From the NCBI RefSeq assembly GCF_000300235.2, contig NZ_CP004388.1, positions 911,501 through 975,500 on the forward strand: DNA of 64,000 bases, in the 5' to 3' direction. Source of the stretch: Thalassospira xiamenensis M-5 = DSM 17429. Lineage in GTDB: Bacteria; Pseudomonadota; Alphaproteobacteria; Rhodospirillales; Thalassospiraceae. A program made the translations under genes and the position numbers. Below the pieces are notes generated by a model that worked only from the letters and a program-made list of their open reading frames with translations, ran no database searches and was not told the DNA's origin. The first letter of the stretch is position 1. Every line of letters begins with the position of its first letter. Shown here piece by piece: positions 19,124 through 27,888 of the stretch.

Positions 19124-20203
19124 TCAGTTTGCGACCATTGCGGCCGGTTTGGGTGTGGTTTTGCTGCTGACCGGCAGGATTGGATATTCCACCCGCGGCG
19201 CTTCCCCGGTCAGGGTCATGAGGAAGGCGGTAATCGCCTTGATCTGGCTGTTGTCAAGTTCAGCACCAAGCTGGCTTGATCCCATGATCGCAACCGCCTG
19301 CTCCAGGTCCCAGACCTTGCCGGAATGGAAATAGGGTGCGGTCAGTTCGATATTGCGGAGCGGTCCGGCGCGGAACACATAGTCATCCGTTGCCGTCTGG
19401 GTCACGGCAAAGCGGCCCTTGTCATCGGGCGGCAGGATTTCCGCACCCGGCTGTTCGACAACACCGAACGGATAATAACCGGTGCCACCGACATTCACCC
19501 CGTTATGGCAGGATGCACAACCGGTATCGATGAACAGTTCAAGTCCGGCCATTTCGGTTTTGGTCAGGATGGCATCGTTTCCTTCGAGGAACTGGTCAAA
19601 CCGTGATGCCGGGGTGATCAGGGTTGCTTCGAACGCCTCGATCGCCTTGGCCATGTTGTCAAACGTTACCGGGTCGCTTTCACCCGGGAAGGCGTGGACG
19701 AATTTCTGGACGTAATCGCCCATGCTTTTCAGTACCTCGACAACGCGTTCGGGGGTGCTTGCCATTTCAACTCCGGCCTGAACCGGGCCCTTGGCCTGTG
19801 CCTTCAGGTCTTCCGCACGTCCGTCCCAAAACTGTGCTTCGTTAAACACGGCATTCAGAACGGTCGGGGCGTTACGCGGGCCTTTCTGCCAGCCATGACC
19901 GATGGATGTTTCAAGGTTGTCATCCCCGCCCATGCCCAGATTGTGGCATGTATTGCACGAAATCAGCGCACTGGCCGACAGACGCGGATCAAAGAACAGC
20001 ATCTTGCCCAGTTCGACCTTTTCGCGTGTGACCGCGTTGCCTTTGACGGCTGGTACCATTGACGGAATGACTTCGAAATGCTCAAGGGCCGTCTTGCGCA
20101 AGTCAGAAGGTGATGGCGGTTCTGCTGCAAGGACGTTCCCGGCGACCCCCAGCATGGCAGCAATGGAAACAAGGCTGCCGACCAGACCACGATACGATTT
20201 CAT
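19124..20203 (-). CDS. dihaem cytochrome c peroxidase family protein
   Basis: A 359-residue periplasmic protein that would reduce hydrogen peroxide using electrons from small c-type cytochromes. The start MKSYRGLVGSLVSIAAMLGV is chosen because GGGAGAG lies just upstream and a signal peptide ending NVLAAEP follows. Two haem-binding CxxCH motifs are present (CNTCH at about residue 89 and CASCH about 150 residues later), with MauG/CcpA-like ELGKMLFFDPRLS before the first. It has its own terminator. Confidence 0.9.
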   Translation of the reverse strand: MKSYRGLVGSLVSIAAMLGVAGNVLAAEPPSPSDLRKTALEHFEVIPSMVPAVKGNAVTREKVELGKMLFFDPRLSASALISCNTCHNLGMGGDDNLETSIGHGWQKGPRNAPTVLNAVFNEAQFWDGRAEDLKAQAKGPVQAGVEMASTPERVVEVLKSMGDYVQKFVHAFPGESDPVTFDNMAKAIEAFEATLITPASRFDQFLEGNDAILTKTEMAGLELFIDTGCASCHNGVNVGGTGYYPFGVVEQPGAEILPPDDKGRFAVTQTATDDYVFRAGPLRNIELTAPYFHSGKVWDLEQAVAIMGSSQLGAELDNSQIKAITAFLMTLTGEAPRVEYPILPVSSKTTPKPAAMVAN

Positions 20204-20329
20204 TTGCTCTCTCCCAAATGATGGTGGTTCGGGAAGTAAAACAGGCGGCAAATGCAATCACGATGATATATGTCAAGTGCCTAAAATAAATGTAATATCA
20301 GTATGTTGATTGGAATTTTACAAAGAAAA

Positions 20330-20356
20330 ATCCGCAAGAATCGATATCTTGCGGAT
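20330..20356 (-). terminator. terminator of the LOG-family gene
   Basis: Stem ATCCGCAAGA/TCTTGCGGAT followed on the minus strand by TTTTTCTTTG. Confidence 0.88.
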
Positions 20357-20382
20357 TGGATATCATGGCCGTTTAATCGGGC

Positions 20383-20967
20383 TTAAAGAAGCTTTTCACG
20401 CGGATCGAATTTTGGGGCGGGTTCCGCTTCAAGCTGTTCAAACACTTCATCCAGCGTTTCGGCCACCGTAAACAGGTTGCGGTTGCTTTCACGTGCAAAG
20501 CCGTCTTCGATAATGCCATCAATCATATCAAGGCATTTGTCCCAATATCCAAGGGCGTTCATGAACACCAACGGCTTGTCATGGATGCCAAGCTGGCGAA
20601 GGGTTAGCGCCTCGAAGGCTTCGTCAAGGCTGCCAAGGCCACCGGCAAGGGTGACGAACGCATCCGAACGTTTGAACATTTCGACCTTGCGTTCATACAT
20701 GGATTTGCAGACGATCAGTTCGCTAAGCCCCTTATGGCCGACTTCGATGTCATCCAGATGGGCCGGGATGATGCCGACCACCTTGCCGCCATTTTTCATG
20801 ACCGCATCGGCAACTGCGCCCATCAATCCGATACGGCCGCCACCATACACCAGTATTATGCCGCGTTCGGCCATCATTTTGCCAAACGCAATCGCGTTTT
20901 CCATGTGCTGGGGGTTTTTGCCGTTCGAAGCGCCGCAAAAAACACAGATCGATTTAACTCTTGTCAT
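20383..20967 (-). CDS. LOG-family nucleoside-monophosphate phosphoribohydrolase
   Basis: A 194-residue protein of the TIGR00730/LOG family, which cleaves nucleoside 5'-monophosphates to base and ribose phosphate (cytokinin-activating in plants). It has the Rossmann-like VYGGGRIGLMGAVADA and the family's GG-motif variant LAGGLGSLDEAFEAL. It is monocistronic with a terminator. Its physiological role in this organism is not known. Confidence 0.9.
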   Translation of the reverse strand: MTRVKSICVFCGASNGKNPQHMENAIAFGKMMAERGIILVYGGGRIGLMGAVADAVMKNGGKVVGIIPAHLDDIEVGHKGLSELIVCKSMYERKVEMFKRSDAFVTLAGGLGSLDEAFEALTLRQLGIHDKPLVFMNALGYWDKCLDMIDGIIEDGFARESNRNLFTVAETLDEVFEQLEAEPAPKFDPREKLL

Positions 20968-21329
20968 GGCAACCTGCCTCTTTGTTGTTATCTCGCAGGT
21001 AACTCTCGCCTGAACATCGCGCCATGTGGATGGTGCGTTTGTCGCCTGGCGACGTGGCCCGTCTATCTGCCGAGCATAGCCTATTGCGCGGTCACCCGGT
21101 CAATAGTTTCCTTTGCGAAGTTCCCGTGACATCGGGTTATCGATATCATGTGATCCTTGCCGCATTTTTGCCTTGGCAATCGCCATGATCGGGCGCGATA
21201 AGCCGAGGTGATTTTTTCGCCGATGGTTAACAGGTTCTGAACCTGATTGTGGGATGGCTATTCGCATCTGCGCGCAGGCCATGTTCGCGCAGGTTGAAAT
21301 GAAACAACAAGAAGGCAGGATCGCCCAAC
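20968..21329. other. intergenic region without recognised features
   Basis: About 360 bases between divergent genes. I see no convincing gene or RNA; promoters for both sides are expected here. Confidence 0.4.
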
Positions 21330-22316
21330 GTGTTTGTCGACAGTCCCTTTTTGCTCGCCATTCTGGTGTCCGGTGTTATTGCCACGGTCTTGATGCTTGC
21401 CCTTTGGCTCGGCCTTGACCGGGCCCTTGCGCGGCGCATGGTGCTGGCTGCGGTTATTCCGGCGGTGGTGGTTGCCGTCCCGGCGGCCATCGGTTTGCCT
21501 GCAACCGCCCGGGGCGGTGTGGGGGCAGCACTTCTGATGCTGGTGCTGGGCGGCGTTTGCGGCGCTATCCTTGATTTCGCACATTTGCGTGCGCGCGCTT
21601 GCGCGATTGTCGCAATTTTGTTGATGCTGCTTGGCGGCTGGCTGGTTCTGGCGGCCCCGGTTACCGGGCTTTTGTATCATCCGGGCGGCTTGGTGACGCT
21701 GGTGTGGATCACCTATATCCTGATCGGTGCGTCCTTTTTGTGGGTGACGCGCCCCAATTTTGAAGAGGACGAAGACCCGGCTGTGACCAAGGGCAGGGGC
21801 AAAAAGAACGGCAAATCGGCAAAATCCGCCAAAACATCGACAAAATCTGTTGTTACAAGCGACGAGGATGCGGCGAAACCGGCCCCGGTTGCGACCTTTG
21901 TCGCGCTTGCCATCGGGCAGGGGATTATCGCCGCCCAGTTTGGTCTGCACGATCATGTGGTGTTTCAGGCCGGTCTTTCGGTGGCCCTGTTGGTGGCGCT
22001 GATTTCCGAAAAGGCCGCCCCGCAATATCGCGCCGCCTTGTGGTTGGCGATCAGTACCGCCCTGATGGCAAGCGCATCGGGTGTGATGCTGGCGGCGCCG
22101 GGGGCGACATTTGCAATGGCGGTTCTGGTTCTGGTGGTGTTTGCCGGGTCGGGGGCGGCGCGGATTGCCGCCCATTTTCCTGCCGATATGGGCGCTAATG
22201 CTGGTGCGGGCGGTGCGGTTCTGGCGATGCTGGTGCGGGTATCGGTTCTGGCGCTACCAGTGCTTGTGGCGGCACTTGTGGCCTATATCGGGGCGACAAT
22301 GCAGGCCATTCCGTAA
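21330..22316 (+). CDS. polytopic membrane protein of unknown function
   Basis: A 328-residue protein starting with GTG, with AGGCAGGA nine bases upstream. It has about nine or ten hydrophobic helices in two blocks separated by a charged Lys/Ser-rich cytoplasmic linker at about residues 150-190 (KNGKSAKSAKTSTKS). I do not recognise the family. The sequence is Ala/Val/Gly-rich with no catalytic motif. It ends 220 bases before the LysM gene, and the two may share little. Confidence 0.7.
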   Translation: MFVDSPFLLAILVSGVIATVLMLALWLGLDRALARRMVLAAVIPAVVVAVPAAIGLPATARGGVGAALLMLVLGGVCGAILDFAHLRARACAIVAILLMLLGGWLVLAAPVTGLLYHPGGLVTLVWITYILIGASFLWVTRPNFEEDEDPAVTKGRGKKNGKSAKSAKTSTKSVVTSDEDAAKPAPVATFVALAIGQGIIAAQFGLHDHVVFQAGLSVALLVALISEKAAPQYRAALWLAISTALMASASGVMLAAPGATFAMAVLVLVVFAGSGAARIAAHFPADMGANAGAGGAVLAMLVRVSVLALPVLVAALVAYIGATMQAIP

Positions 22317-22448
22317 GGAATTCGGCACAAGGCTTGACCAACAGCGCTGATTCTATTCATCTTTGCCTAACTGTTGCACTGTAATCTCGGTTTGTTACGT
22401 TATGGAAACTGTGTGCTGAAAGTAGTACAAGGTTCTAATTAACGCGTC

Positions 22449-22504
22449 GGGCGGGGCGTTTGGGGGACTTAATGACTGATAGTTACAAGGTTTCGACGCC
22501 GCCC
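22449..22504 (+). ncRNA. possible structured leader before the LysM gene
   Basis: GGGCGGGGCGT at 22449-22459 can pair with ACGCCGCCC at 22496-22504 (one small bulge), closing a ~36-base loop. It matches no RNA family I know. Confidence 0.2.
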
Positions 22505-22539
22505 GTAATAATCATAACCACCGTTCAAGGATATTACCG

Positions 22540-23673
22540 GTGAAAAGACCTTATATCCTCGTCATCATTGGCGTCCTGCTGATTGTCGCTGCGATCTCGT
22601 TGAATTATATGCTGACACAGTCGGCAGATGAAGCCGATACACCGGCAAGAACAACAGCACCGCCCGCCGTGACACCGGATGCCGCAAATACGCCGCAGGT
22701 CGCGCCGGAACAAACCGACGCCGCACCCGAAGTTCGCACGCCGAGCTTTGACGTTGTGCGCATTGGACCAGATGGCAATGCCGTGATTGCCGGTCGCGCC
22801 GCCCCCAACAGCACCGTGCGCATCCGCGAGGGTGACGAAGTCATTGGGCAGGCAACCGCTGATGAACGCGGGGAATGGGTGGTTTTGCCTGATAAGCCGC
22901 TGGCAAGTGGTGACCGGGAATTGTCGCTTGAATCCGAAGACAGCACTGGCGAAGTCTATAAGGGCGATGACAATGTCGTGGTTCTGATCCCTGAAAAACC
23001 GGCATCAGGCGAAGCCGCAACGGCCGAACAGTCCGGTGACGCGGCAAAAGACGATGACAAGGCAGAACAGCCGATCATCGCCATGCGCGTCCCCAAGAAA
23101 GGTGGTGCCGCGAGCGTCATGCAGGGCCCGGCCCCCGAAGATATGAGCGAAGAAACCGCGCGTGAACTGGCCCAGGCGATGCCGGAAGGGGCGGAAGTTC
23201 CCGCAGCAGCGATGCCGCGCCTGTCGATTGATGTTGTCGATTATGACGAACAGGGCCGGGTTGCCATGTCTGGCAAGGCCGATGACGACACCAGCATTCG
23301 CGTTTACCTTGACAACAAATTTGTCGGCAGTGCCTCGACCGGGGATGACGGCAACTGGGCCCTGACAATTGGCGAACCGATTGAGCCGGGCCAGTATCAG
23401 TTGCGCGCCGATCAGCTTGATGCGTCCGACAAGGTGACCGCACGTGTTGAACTGCCGTTTGAACGTGCCCGCCCGGATCAGATTCTGGAGCCGGGGACAC
23501 GTTATGTCGTTCAACCGGGCAACAGCCTGTGGCGGATTGCGCGCCGGACCTATGGTGATGGTCTGCAATACTGGGTGATTTACAACCAGAACCGCAAACA
23601 GATCCGTGATCCCGACCTGATTTATCCGGGCCAGATTTTTGCGCTTCCGGAAAATGGAACCGCCCAGCAGTAA
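22540..23673 (+). CDS. membrane-anchored LysM peptidoglycan-binding protein
   Basis: A 377-residue envelope protein with a GTG start. An N-terminal signal anchor (about residues 4-24, YILVIIGVLLIVAAISLNYM) is followed by a Pro/Ala/Thr-rich linker and two Ig-like beta repeats with VRIGPDGNAVIAGRAAPNST and VDYDEQGRVAMSGKADDDTS beginnings. A C-terminal LysM domain occupies about residues 325-374 (YVVQPGNSLWRIARRTYGDG). The layout matches alphaproteobacterial Ig-like/LysM proteins that bind the cell wall. It ends at a strong terminator. Confidence 0.88.
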   Translation: MKRPYILVIIGVLLIVAAISLNYMLTQSADEADTPARTTAPPAVTPDAANTPQVAPEQTDAAPEVRTPSFDVVRIGPDGNAVIAGRAAPNSTVRIREGDEVIGQATADERGEWVVLPDKPLASGDRELSLESEDSTGEVYKGDDNVVVLIPEKPASGEAATAEQSGDAAKDDDKAEQPIIAMRVPKKGGAASVMQGPAPEDMSEETARELAQAMPEGAEVPAAAMPRLSIDVVDYDEQGRVAMSGKADDDTSIRVYLDNKFVGSASTGDDGNWALTIGEPIEPGQYQLRADQLDASDKVTARVELPFERARPDQILEPGTRYVVQPGNSLWRIARRTYGDGLQYWVIYNQNRKQIRDPDLIYPGQIFALPENGTAQQ

Positions 23674-23688
23674 TTGCTGTTCTTTGCG

Positions 23689-23729
23689 AGGGGCAAAACA
23701 CATGATAATGGTGTTTTGCCCCTTTTTTT
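23689..23729 (+). terminator. terminator of the LysM gene
   Basis: Stem AGGGGCAAAACAC/GTGTTTTGCCCCT followed by a run of T. Confidence 0.92.
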
Positions 23730-23851
23730 ATTCAGGGCCTTTCGGGTTGCGTTGCCCTTTGTCATCACTAGATGCTAAGAACGCGACCAACCGGTAGTAT
23801 CGATACCGTCATTGTTATACCCATACCCATGGCAACCAGGGAATAAAGACT

Positions 23852-24541
23852 TTGAAATCTGTTCTTGTGCCGATCAATCCCGAAGGCTGGAAATTCGTTG
23901 CGATTTTTGCAGCGATCACCGTGGTTCTGTTTCTGATTGCCGAACCGCTGGGCTGGATCGGTGTGATCCTGACACTCTGGTGTGCTTATTTCTTCCGCGA
24001 CCCTGACCGTATTACCCCGGTTGACGAAAATCTTGTCATTTCCCCGGCGGATGGCCGCGTCTGCATGATTTCCAAGGCACCACTGCCCAAGGAACTTGAA
24101 CTGGACGACAAAACACCGCGTACCCGCGTTTCGATTTTCATGAATGTGTTCAACGTTCATGTGAACCGTTGCCCGGTCAATGGTGAAGTCGTTGGCGAGG
24201 CCTATGTGCCCGGCAAATTCGTTAATGCCGAACTCGACAAGGCATCGGAAAGCAACGAACGCCAGATCCTTCTGGTGCGTGACAGGGAAGGTCGCGAGTT
24301 CGGTGTTGTCCAGATCGCGGGTCTGGTAGCACGTCGTATCCTTTGCGATGTCGGTCGTGGTTCGCAGCTTAAGGCGGGCGAACGTTTCGGCCTGATCCGT
24401 TTCGGATCGCGGGTTGACGTTTATCTGCCCGAAGGTGTCGAACCCAAGGTCATCGTTGGCCAGACCACGATTGCGGGTGAAACCATCCTTGCCGATATTG
24501 CGGCCAAGGGGGTTGAAGCGGCCGTCGGGGAGATTCGCTAA
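23852..24541 (+). CDS. psd: phosphatidylserine decarboxylase proenzyme
   Basis: A 229-residue short-form enzyme that converts phosphatidylserine to phosphatidylethanolamine at the inner membrane. Two N-terminal hydrophobic segments precede [20 protein letters not shown]. The self-cleavage site that generates the pyruvoyl group is the Gly-Ser in [13 protein letters not shown] near residue 190. Catalytic-core motifs [18 protein letters not shown] are intact. A TTG start with AGGG upstream is used. It overlaps the next gene by one base, coupling consecutive steps of phospholipid synthesis. Confidence 0.95.
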   Translation: MKSVLVPINPEGWKFVAIFAAITVVLFLIAEPLGWIGVILTLWCAYFFRDPDRITPVDENLVISPADGRVCMISKAPLPKELELDDKTPRTRVSIFMNVFNVHVNRCPVNGEVVGEAYVPGKFVNAELDKASESNERQILLVRDREGREFGVVQIAGLVARRILCDVGRGSQLKAGERFGLIRFGSRVDVYLPEGVEPKVIVGQTTIAGETILADIAAKGVEAAVGEIR

Positions 24542-25401
24542 TGGCAGGCGGCATCCGGCAAGATCATCGCCCCCGTCGGTTCAAGGCATTATCGCTCAGC
24601 CGTCTGGCGCCGAATGTCGCGACCCTGATGGGGATGTGTGCGGGGCTGACGTCGATCCGTTTTGCGATGCAGGATCGATGGGAAGCCGCGGTTGCCGCCA
24701 TCCTGATTGCCGGGATCATTGATGGCCTTGACGGTCGTCTGGCCCGGATGCTGAACGCGTCAAGCCGTTTTGGGGCCGAACTTGACAGTCTTTCGGACTT
24801 TGTCTGCTTTGGCGTTGCGCCTGCGATGATGCTGTATTTCTGGTCGCTGCATGAATTCGGACCGGTCGGCTGGGCCTTGTCGCTTCTGTTTGCGGTGTGC
24901 ATGGCGTTGCGTCTGGCACGGTTTAATACCCAGATGCTGGGTGAACCGGAATTACCGACATGGGCTTATCGCTTTTTCACCGGCGTTCCGGCCCCGGCGG
25001 CAGCCGCTCTTGCGATGTGGCCGATTGTTCTGACCTTCCAGTTCGGGCGGGGCGTTTTTGACAGCCCCTATATCGTCGCACCATATGGTGTTCTGATTGC
25101 CGGACTGATGGTTTCGCGCATGCCGACCTTTTCGTTCAAAAAGGTCAAAATTCCGCGGGCGTGGGTTTTGCCTCTGATGCTGGCATTCGGGGCGTCTGTG
25201 GCGTTTCTGGTGTCCTCGCCGTGGTTGACCCTGTCGGTGATTGCCGCGGTCTATTTCGCAACCTTCCCGCTGTCCTATCGGTCCTATCGCCGGATGGGCG
25301 TTGAAAACCAGCAGGAAGAAGTCCGAGCCGAGGAAGAAGACGATGACGGTGAACCCGACGACGATCCCGACGAGGGACTTAACAGGGTCCACCAGAACTG
25401 A
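24541..25401 (+). CDS. pssA: CDP-diacylglycerol--serine O-phosphatidyltransferase
   Basis: A 286-residue membrane enzyme that makes phosphatidylserine, the substrate of Psd. The CDP-alcohol phosphotransferase motif DG-x2-AR-x8-G-x3-D-x3-D is complete (from DGRLAR to LDSLSD, about residues 63-84). Several membrane helices follow. The last ~30 residues are an unusually acidic tail (EEEDDDGEPDDDPDEG). The start codon shares its A with the psd stop (TAATG). Confidence 0.95.
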   Translation: MAGGIRQDHRPRRFKALSLSRLAPNVATLMGMCAGLTSIRFAMQDRWEAAVAAILIAGIIDGLDGRLARMLNASSRFGAELDSLSDFVCFGVAPAMMLYFWSLHEFGPVGWALSLLFAVCMALRLARFNTQMLGEPELPTWAYRFFTGVPAPAAAALAMWPIVLTFQFGRGVFDSPYIVAPYGVLIAGLMVSRMPTFSFKKVKIPRAWVLPLMLAFGASVAFLVSSPWLTLSVIAAVYFATFPLSYRSYRRMGVENQQEEVRAEEEDDDGEPDDDPDEGLNRVHQN

Positions 25402-25424
25402 TCACACCCGATCAAGACTTTCCC

Positions 25425-25454
25425 AGGCACCGTTTTTACGGTGCCTGTTTTGTT
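25425..25454 (+). terminator. terminator of psd-pssA
   Basis: Stem AGGCACCGT/ACGGTGCCT followed by GTTTTGTTTTA. Confidence 0.9.
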
Positions 25455-25463
25455 TTACGGATG

Positions 25464-26414
25464 TCATTGCATCGCGGATGCAGGGACATCACGCGTTGTT
25501 TTGAAATCACGCAGTGTTTCGTTGAAACGGGCACGGTCGGCGTGACCGAGATAATCGACATAATATTCAAGCCACGGCATGTCAGGATTGCTGGCAAGGA
25601 TGTCATTGATCTTGGTGATCGCACCGATCCCGGTTGATGACCGGTTGCACGCAATGGCAAGATCAAGCAATCGCGGCATTCCCCCGATAGGCAGTGCAAC
25701 CGTATCGGATGCTTTGCCCTGTGCCCGGCGATGGAACTCGATTTCCACCGGAAAGGCCAGCATCCAGTCGATCCTCCCCATTTCCAGCATCAGAGGAAAA
25801 CTTGATTGATTGTCGGTGCGCAGAACATTGGGGGAATCAATCGCCTCTGCCAGGATGCGATCAATATCGGGTCCATAAGACCGCGATTTAGCCAGCGCGG
25901 TATAGCGCGACGTGTCTCCCAGCAGGGCTTCAAGGTCAATCGTGCCGTCCCCGAACATATAGGGCTTGAATGACACCAGCGCGCTGTCGGGGACGACAAC
26001 CGACAACGGCAGAAGGGGGGCGACGGTGTTGCTCAGGATGAATTCGCGCGCCCTTTCCGGGGTATTTTGCGTTCCGGGAATACAGACCGTCTGGCCGGTA
26101 TCGTCGGTCATGCGCATGGCGTCATATGCACTGCGGCGTGGCAGGATTTTCATCAAATGATGATATTCGGGCATACGCTCGATAAACCAGTCCAGCATCT
26201 GCGCGCCATAACCATTCAAGCGGTCTTCGACCTTGATGAAGCCCGGCATGTCTGCATCAATCGCCCAAACGATATCGGTTTTGGTTTCAGGGGGTGATGG
26301 CCGCACGTCCTGCGCCATCACGCCCGATGGCTTCAAGGCCAGCAATGCCAATAATCCTGCAATCATCAGAGAACTGAAAAGTCGTCTGCCCATGCCAAGT
26401 CTTCCGATCGCCAA
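25464..26414 (-). CDS. periplasmic solute-binding-like protein, paralogue 1
   Basis: A 316-residue exported protein with a signal peptide (RLFSSLMIAGLLALLAL ... VMAQD, ending near residue 35). It has the two-lobed layout of family-3 extracellular solute-binding proteins, starting IVWAIDADMPGFI. It belongs to a subgroup without an adjacent transporter. The neighbouring gene is a clear paralogue sharing DxPGF/PPFAPAFI-like starts, the MGRIDWMLAFPVEIEFHRR block, and a NPDMPW ending. The ligand is unknown. These proteins are often stand-alone and may act as sensors. Confidence 0.75.
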   Translation of the reverse strand: MAIGRLGMGRRLFSSLMIAGLLALLALKPSGVMAQDVRPSPPETKTDIVWAIDADMPGFIKVEDRLNGYGAQMLDWFIERMPEYHHLMKILPRRSAYDAMRMTDDTGQTVCIPGTQNTPERAREFILSNTVAPLLPLSVVVPDSALVSFKPYMFGDGTIDLEALLGDTSRYTALAKSRSYGPDIDRILAEAIDSPNVLRTDNQSSFPLMLEMGRIDWMLAFPVEIEFHRRAQGKASDTVALPIGGMPRLLDLAIACNRSSTGIGAITKINDILASNPDMPWLEYYVDYLGHADRARFNETLRDFKTTRDVPASAMQ

Positions 26415-26652
26415 GATGCGCGGTTCGATGTTTCGATTTGTGCTTATCCAAAGGTGGTGGGTTGGTGGTGAGGATCAATAGCCATACGACAGAAAATTGC
26501 GCCATAAATCCCATTGTTATGGAATAATTTCCGGTTTTTGGGGGTTTTGATGATCGGAATGTGCATGGTTTTTCCAGCCCCCTTCATGTCATGTCGGTCA
26601 CTTTAGGATAGGATGTGTGCGCATTCTGTCACCGGCTAACACGACGCTGATG

Positions 26653-27591
26653 CTATTTGGTTGGTTGCAGTAACGCTTCGAACTGTTTGGGATCAATGTA
26701 TTGCGCGCGGGCCGAAAGGAACCATTCGCGGTCCTGGGGGGAAAGCCACGCGGCATAGAAATTTGTCCAAGGCATATCAGGATTGGCATCGACAATCTGG
26801 TTGATCCGGGTGATGGCCTGTTGTCCGACTGGTGTTTTGGCGCAACCGATTGTGGCTTCCAGCAGATTGGTGTTACCGCGGATTGGCAATGATTTGATCT
26901 GCTGGTGTGGTGTGACATCGCGGCGGTAAAATTCAGCTTCGGACGGAAAATAGAATATCCAGTCGATCCGCCCCATTGCCAGCAACCTTAAAAGTTTGCT
27001 GTCGTCGGCCACCGGCATGATTTGCGGGGCTTTGCGATATCGTTCGACATAATTGTCAATCAGCGCCCCGTAGGAGCGCCCGATCCGAAGGGCGGTGGCC
27101 ATCTCCCGGTTTGCCATCAACTGTGCAAGCTGAATATGACCATCTTCATCCATGAACGGTTTGAAATTCTGCTCGTCCCCGGCGCGGATAACGACTGAAA
27201 TCGGCAAGTGCAAAAGAATGGTTTTGGCAAAGCTGATATAGTTGCGGCGTTCGTCATTCGGGATCAGGGTGGTACTGCATCGGGCATTGTTGTGCTCGTT
27301 TTCCGGGTTGCTGCTATCACGCATTTCTGCCAGAAGCCGTGCCAAGGGGACTTCCTGAATTCTGTGCTGATAATCCCCCAGTCGCGAAATAAACCAGTTC
27401 TGGGTATCGGCGGCATATCCCGTCAGTTTACCATCTTCGGAGATGAAGGCGGGCGCAAATGGCGGCACTGTCCAGATCAGTGTGCCTGGCACATCGGCAT
27501 TGGCCGTTGCTGCCATAAAGGGCAGGGCTAAAAGCCCAGTCAGGCCGGAAATTGCACCACATCCAAGCCGGAACTTCATCCGCAATCCCAT
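26653..27591 (-). CDS. periplasmic solute-binding-like protein, paralogue 2
   Basis: A 312-residue exported protein, tandem paralogue of the preceding entry. The signal peptide ends near ATANADVPG. Shared blocks include MGRIDWIFYFPSEAEFYRRD, LLEATIGCAKTPVGQQAI and DANPDMPWTNFY. No ABC permease or ATPase is nearby. The 240-base gap to paralogue 1 suggests separate promoters. Ligand and role are unknown. Confidence 0.75.
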   Translation of the reverse strand: MGLRMKFRLGCGAISGLTGLLALPFMAATANADVPGTLIWTVPPFAPAFISEDGKLTGYAADTQNWFISRLGDYQHRIQEVPLARLLAEMRDSSNPENEHNNARCSTTLIPNDERRNYISFAKTILLHLPISVVIRAGDEQNFKPFMDEDGHIQLAQLMANREMATALRIGRSYGALIDNYVERYRKAPQIMPVADDSKLLRLLAMGRIDWIFYFPSEAEFYRRDVTPHQQIKSLPIRGNTNLLEATIGCAKTPVGQQAITRINQIVDANPDMPWTNFYAAWLSPQDREWFLSARAQYIDPKQFEALLQPTK

Positions 27592-27789
27592 GTTCAGTTC
27601 CCGAGTTTACAAGGATCGTTATTGTTTTGTCGTCAGGATAGTACCCAACTCATTATCAAATTATGTAAGGAGTCCTATCCGAACGAAGGATTTATCCTAT
27701 CACTTGGGGCGGTTGTGAAATGCGGTGAGTGCTCCATCGAACTATGTCCTGACGCTCTGGATTTTATGGTGTACCCCCCAAAAAAAAGC

Positions 27790-27822
27790 GACCGGCCCCC
27801 GGTGCGTAGCTGGGGGCCGGTC
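27790..27822 (-). terminator. terminator of the RND efflux operon
   Basis: Stem GACCGGCCCCC/GGGGGCCGGTC, followed on the minus strand by GCTTTTTTTTGGGG. A second hairpin, AAACCGCGCG/CGCGCGGTTT at about 27823-27861, lies between it and the stop and has a TTTTT run on the plus strand. Confidence 0.85.
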
Positions 27823-27888
27823 AAACCGCGCGGCGGGGTCGGGGGGAATGTCGCGCGGTTTTTACTGTTATGTCTGGCGTGGTCGGGA

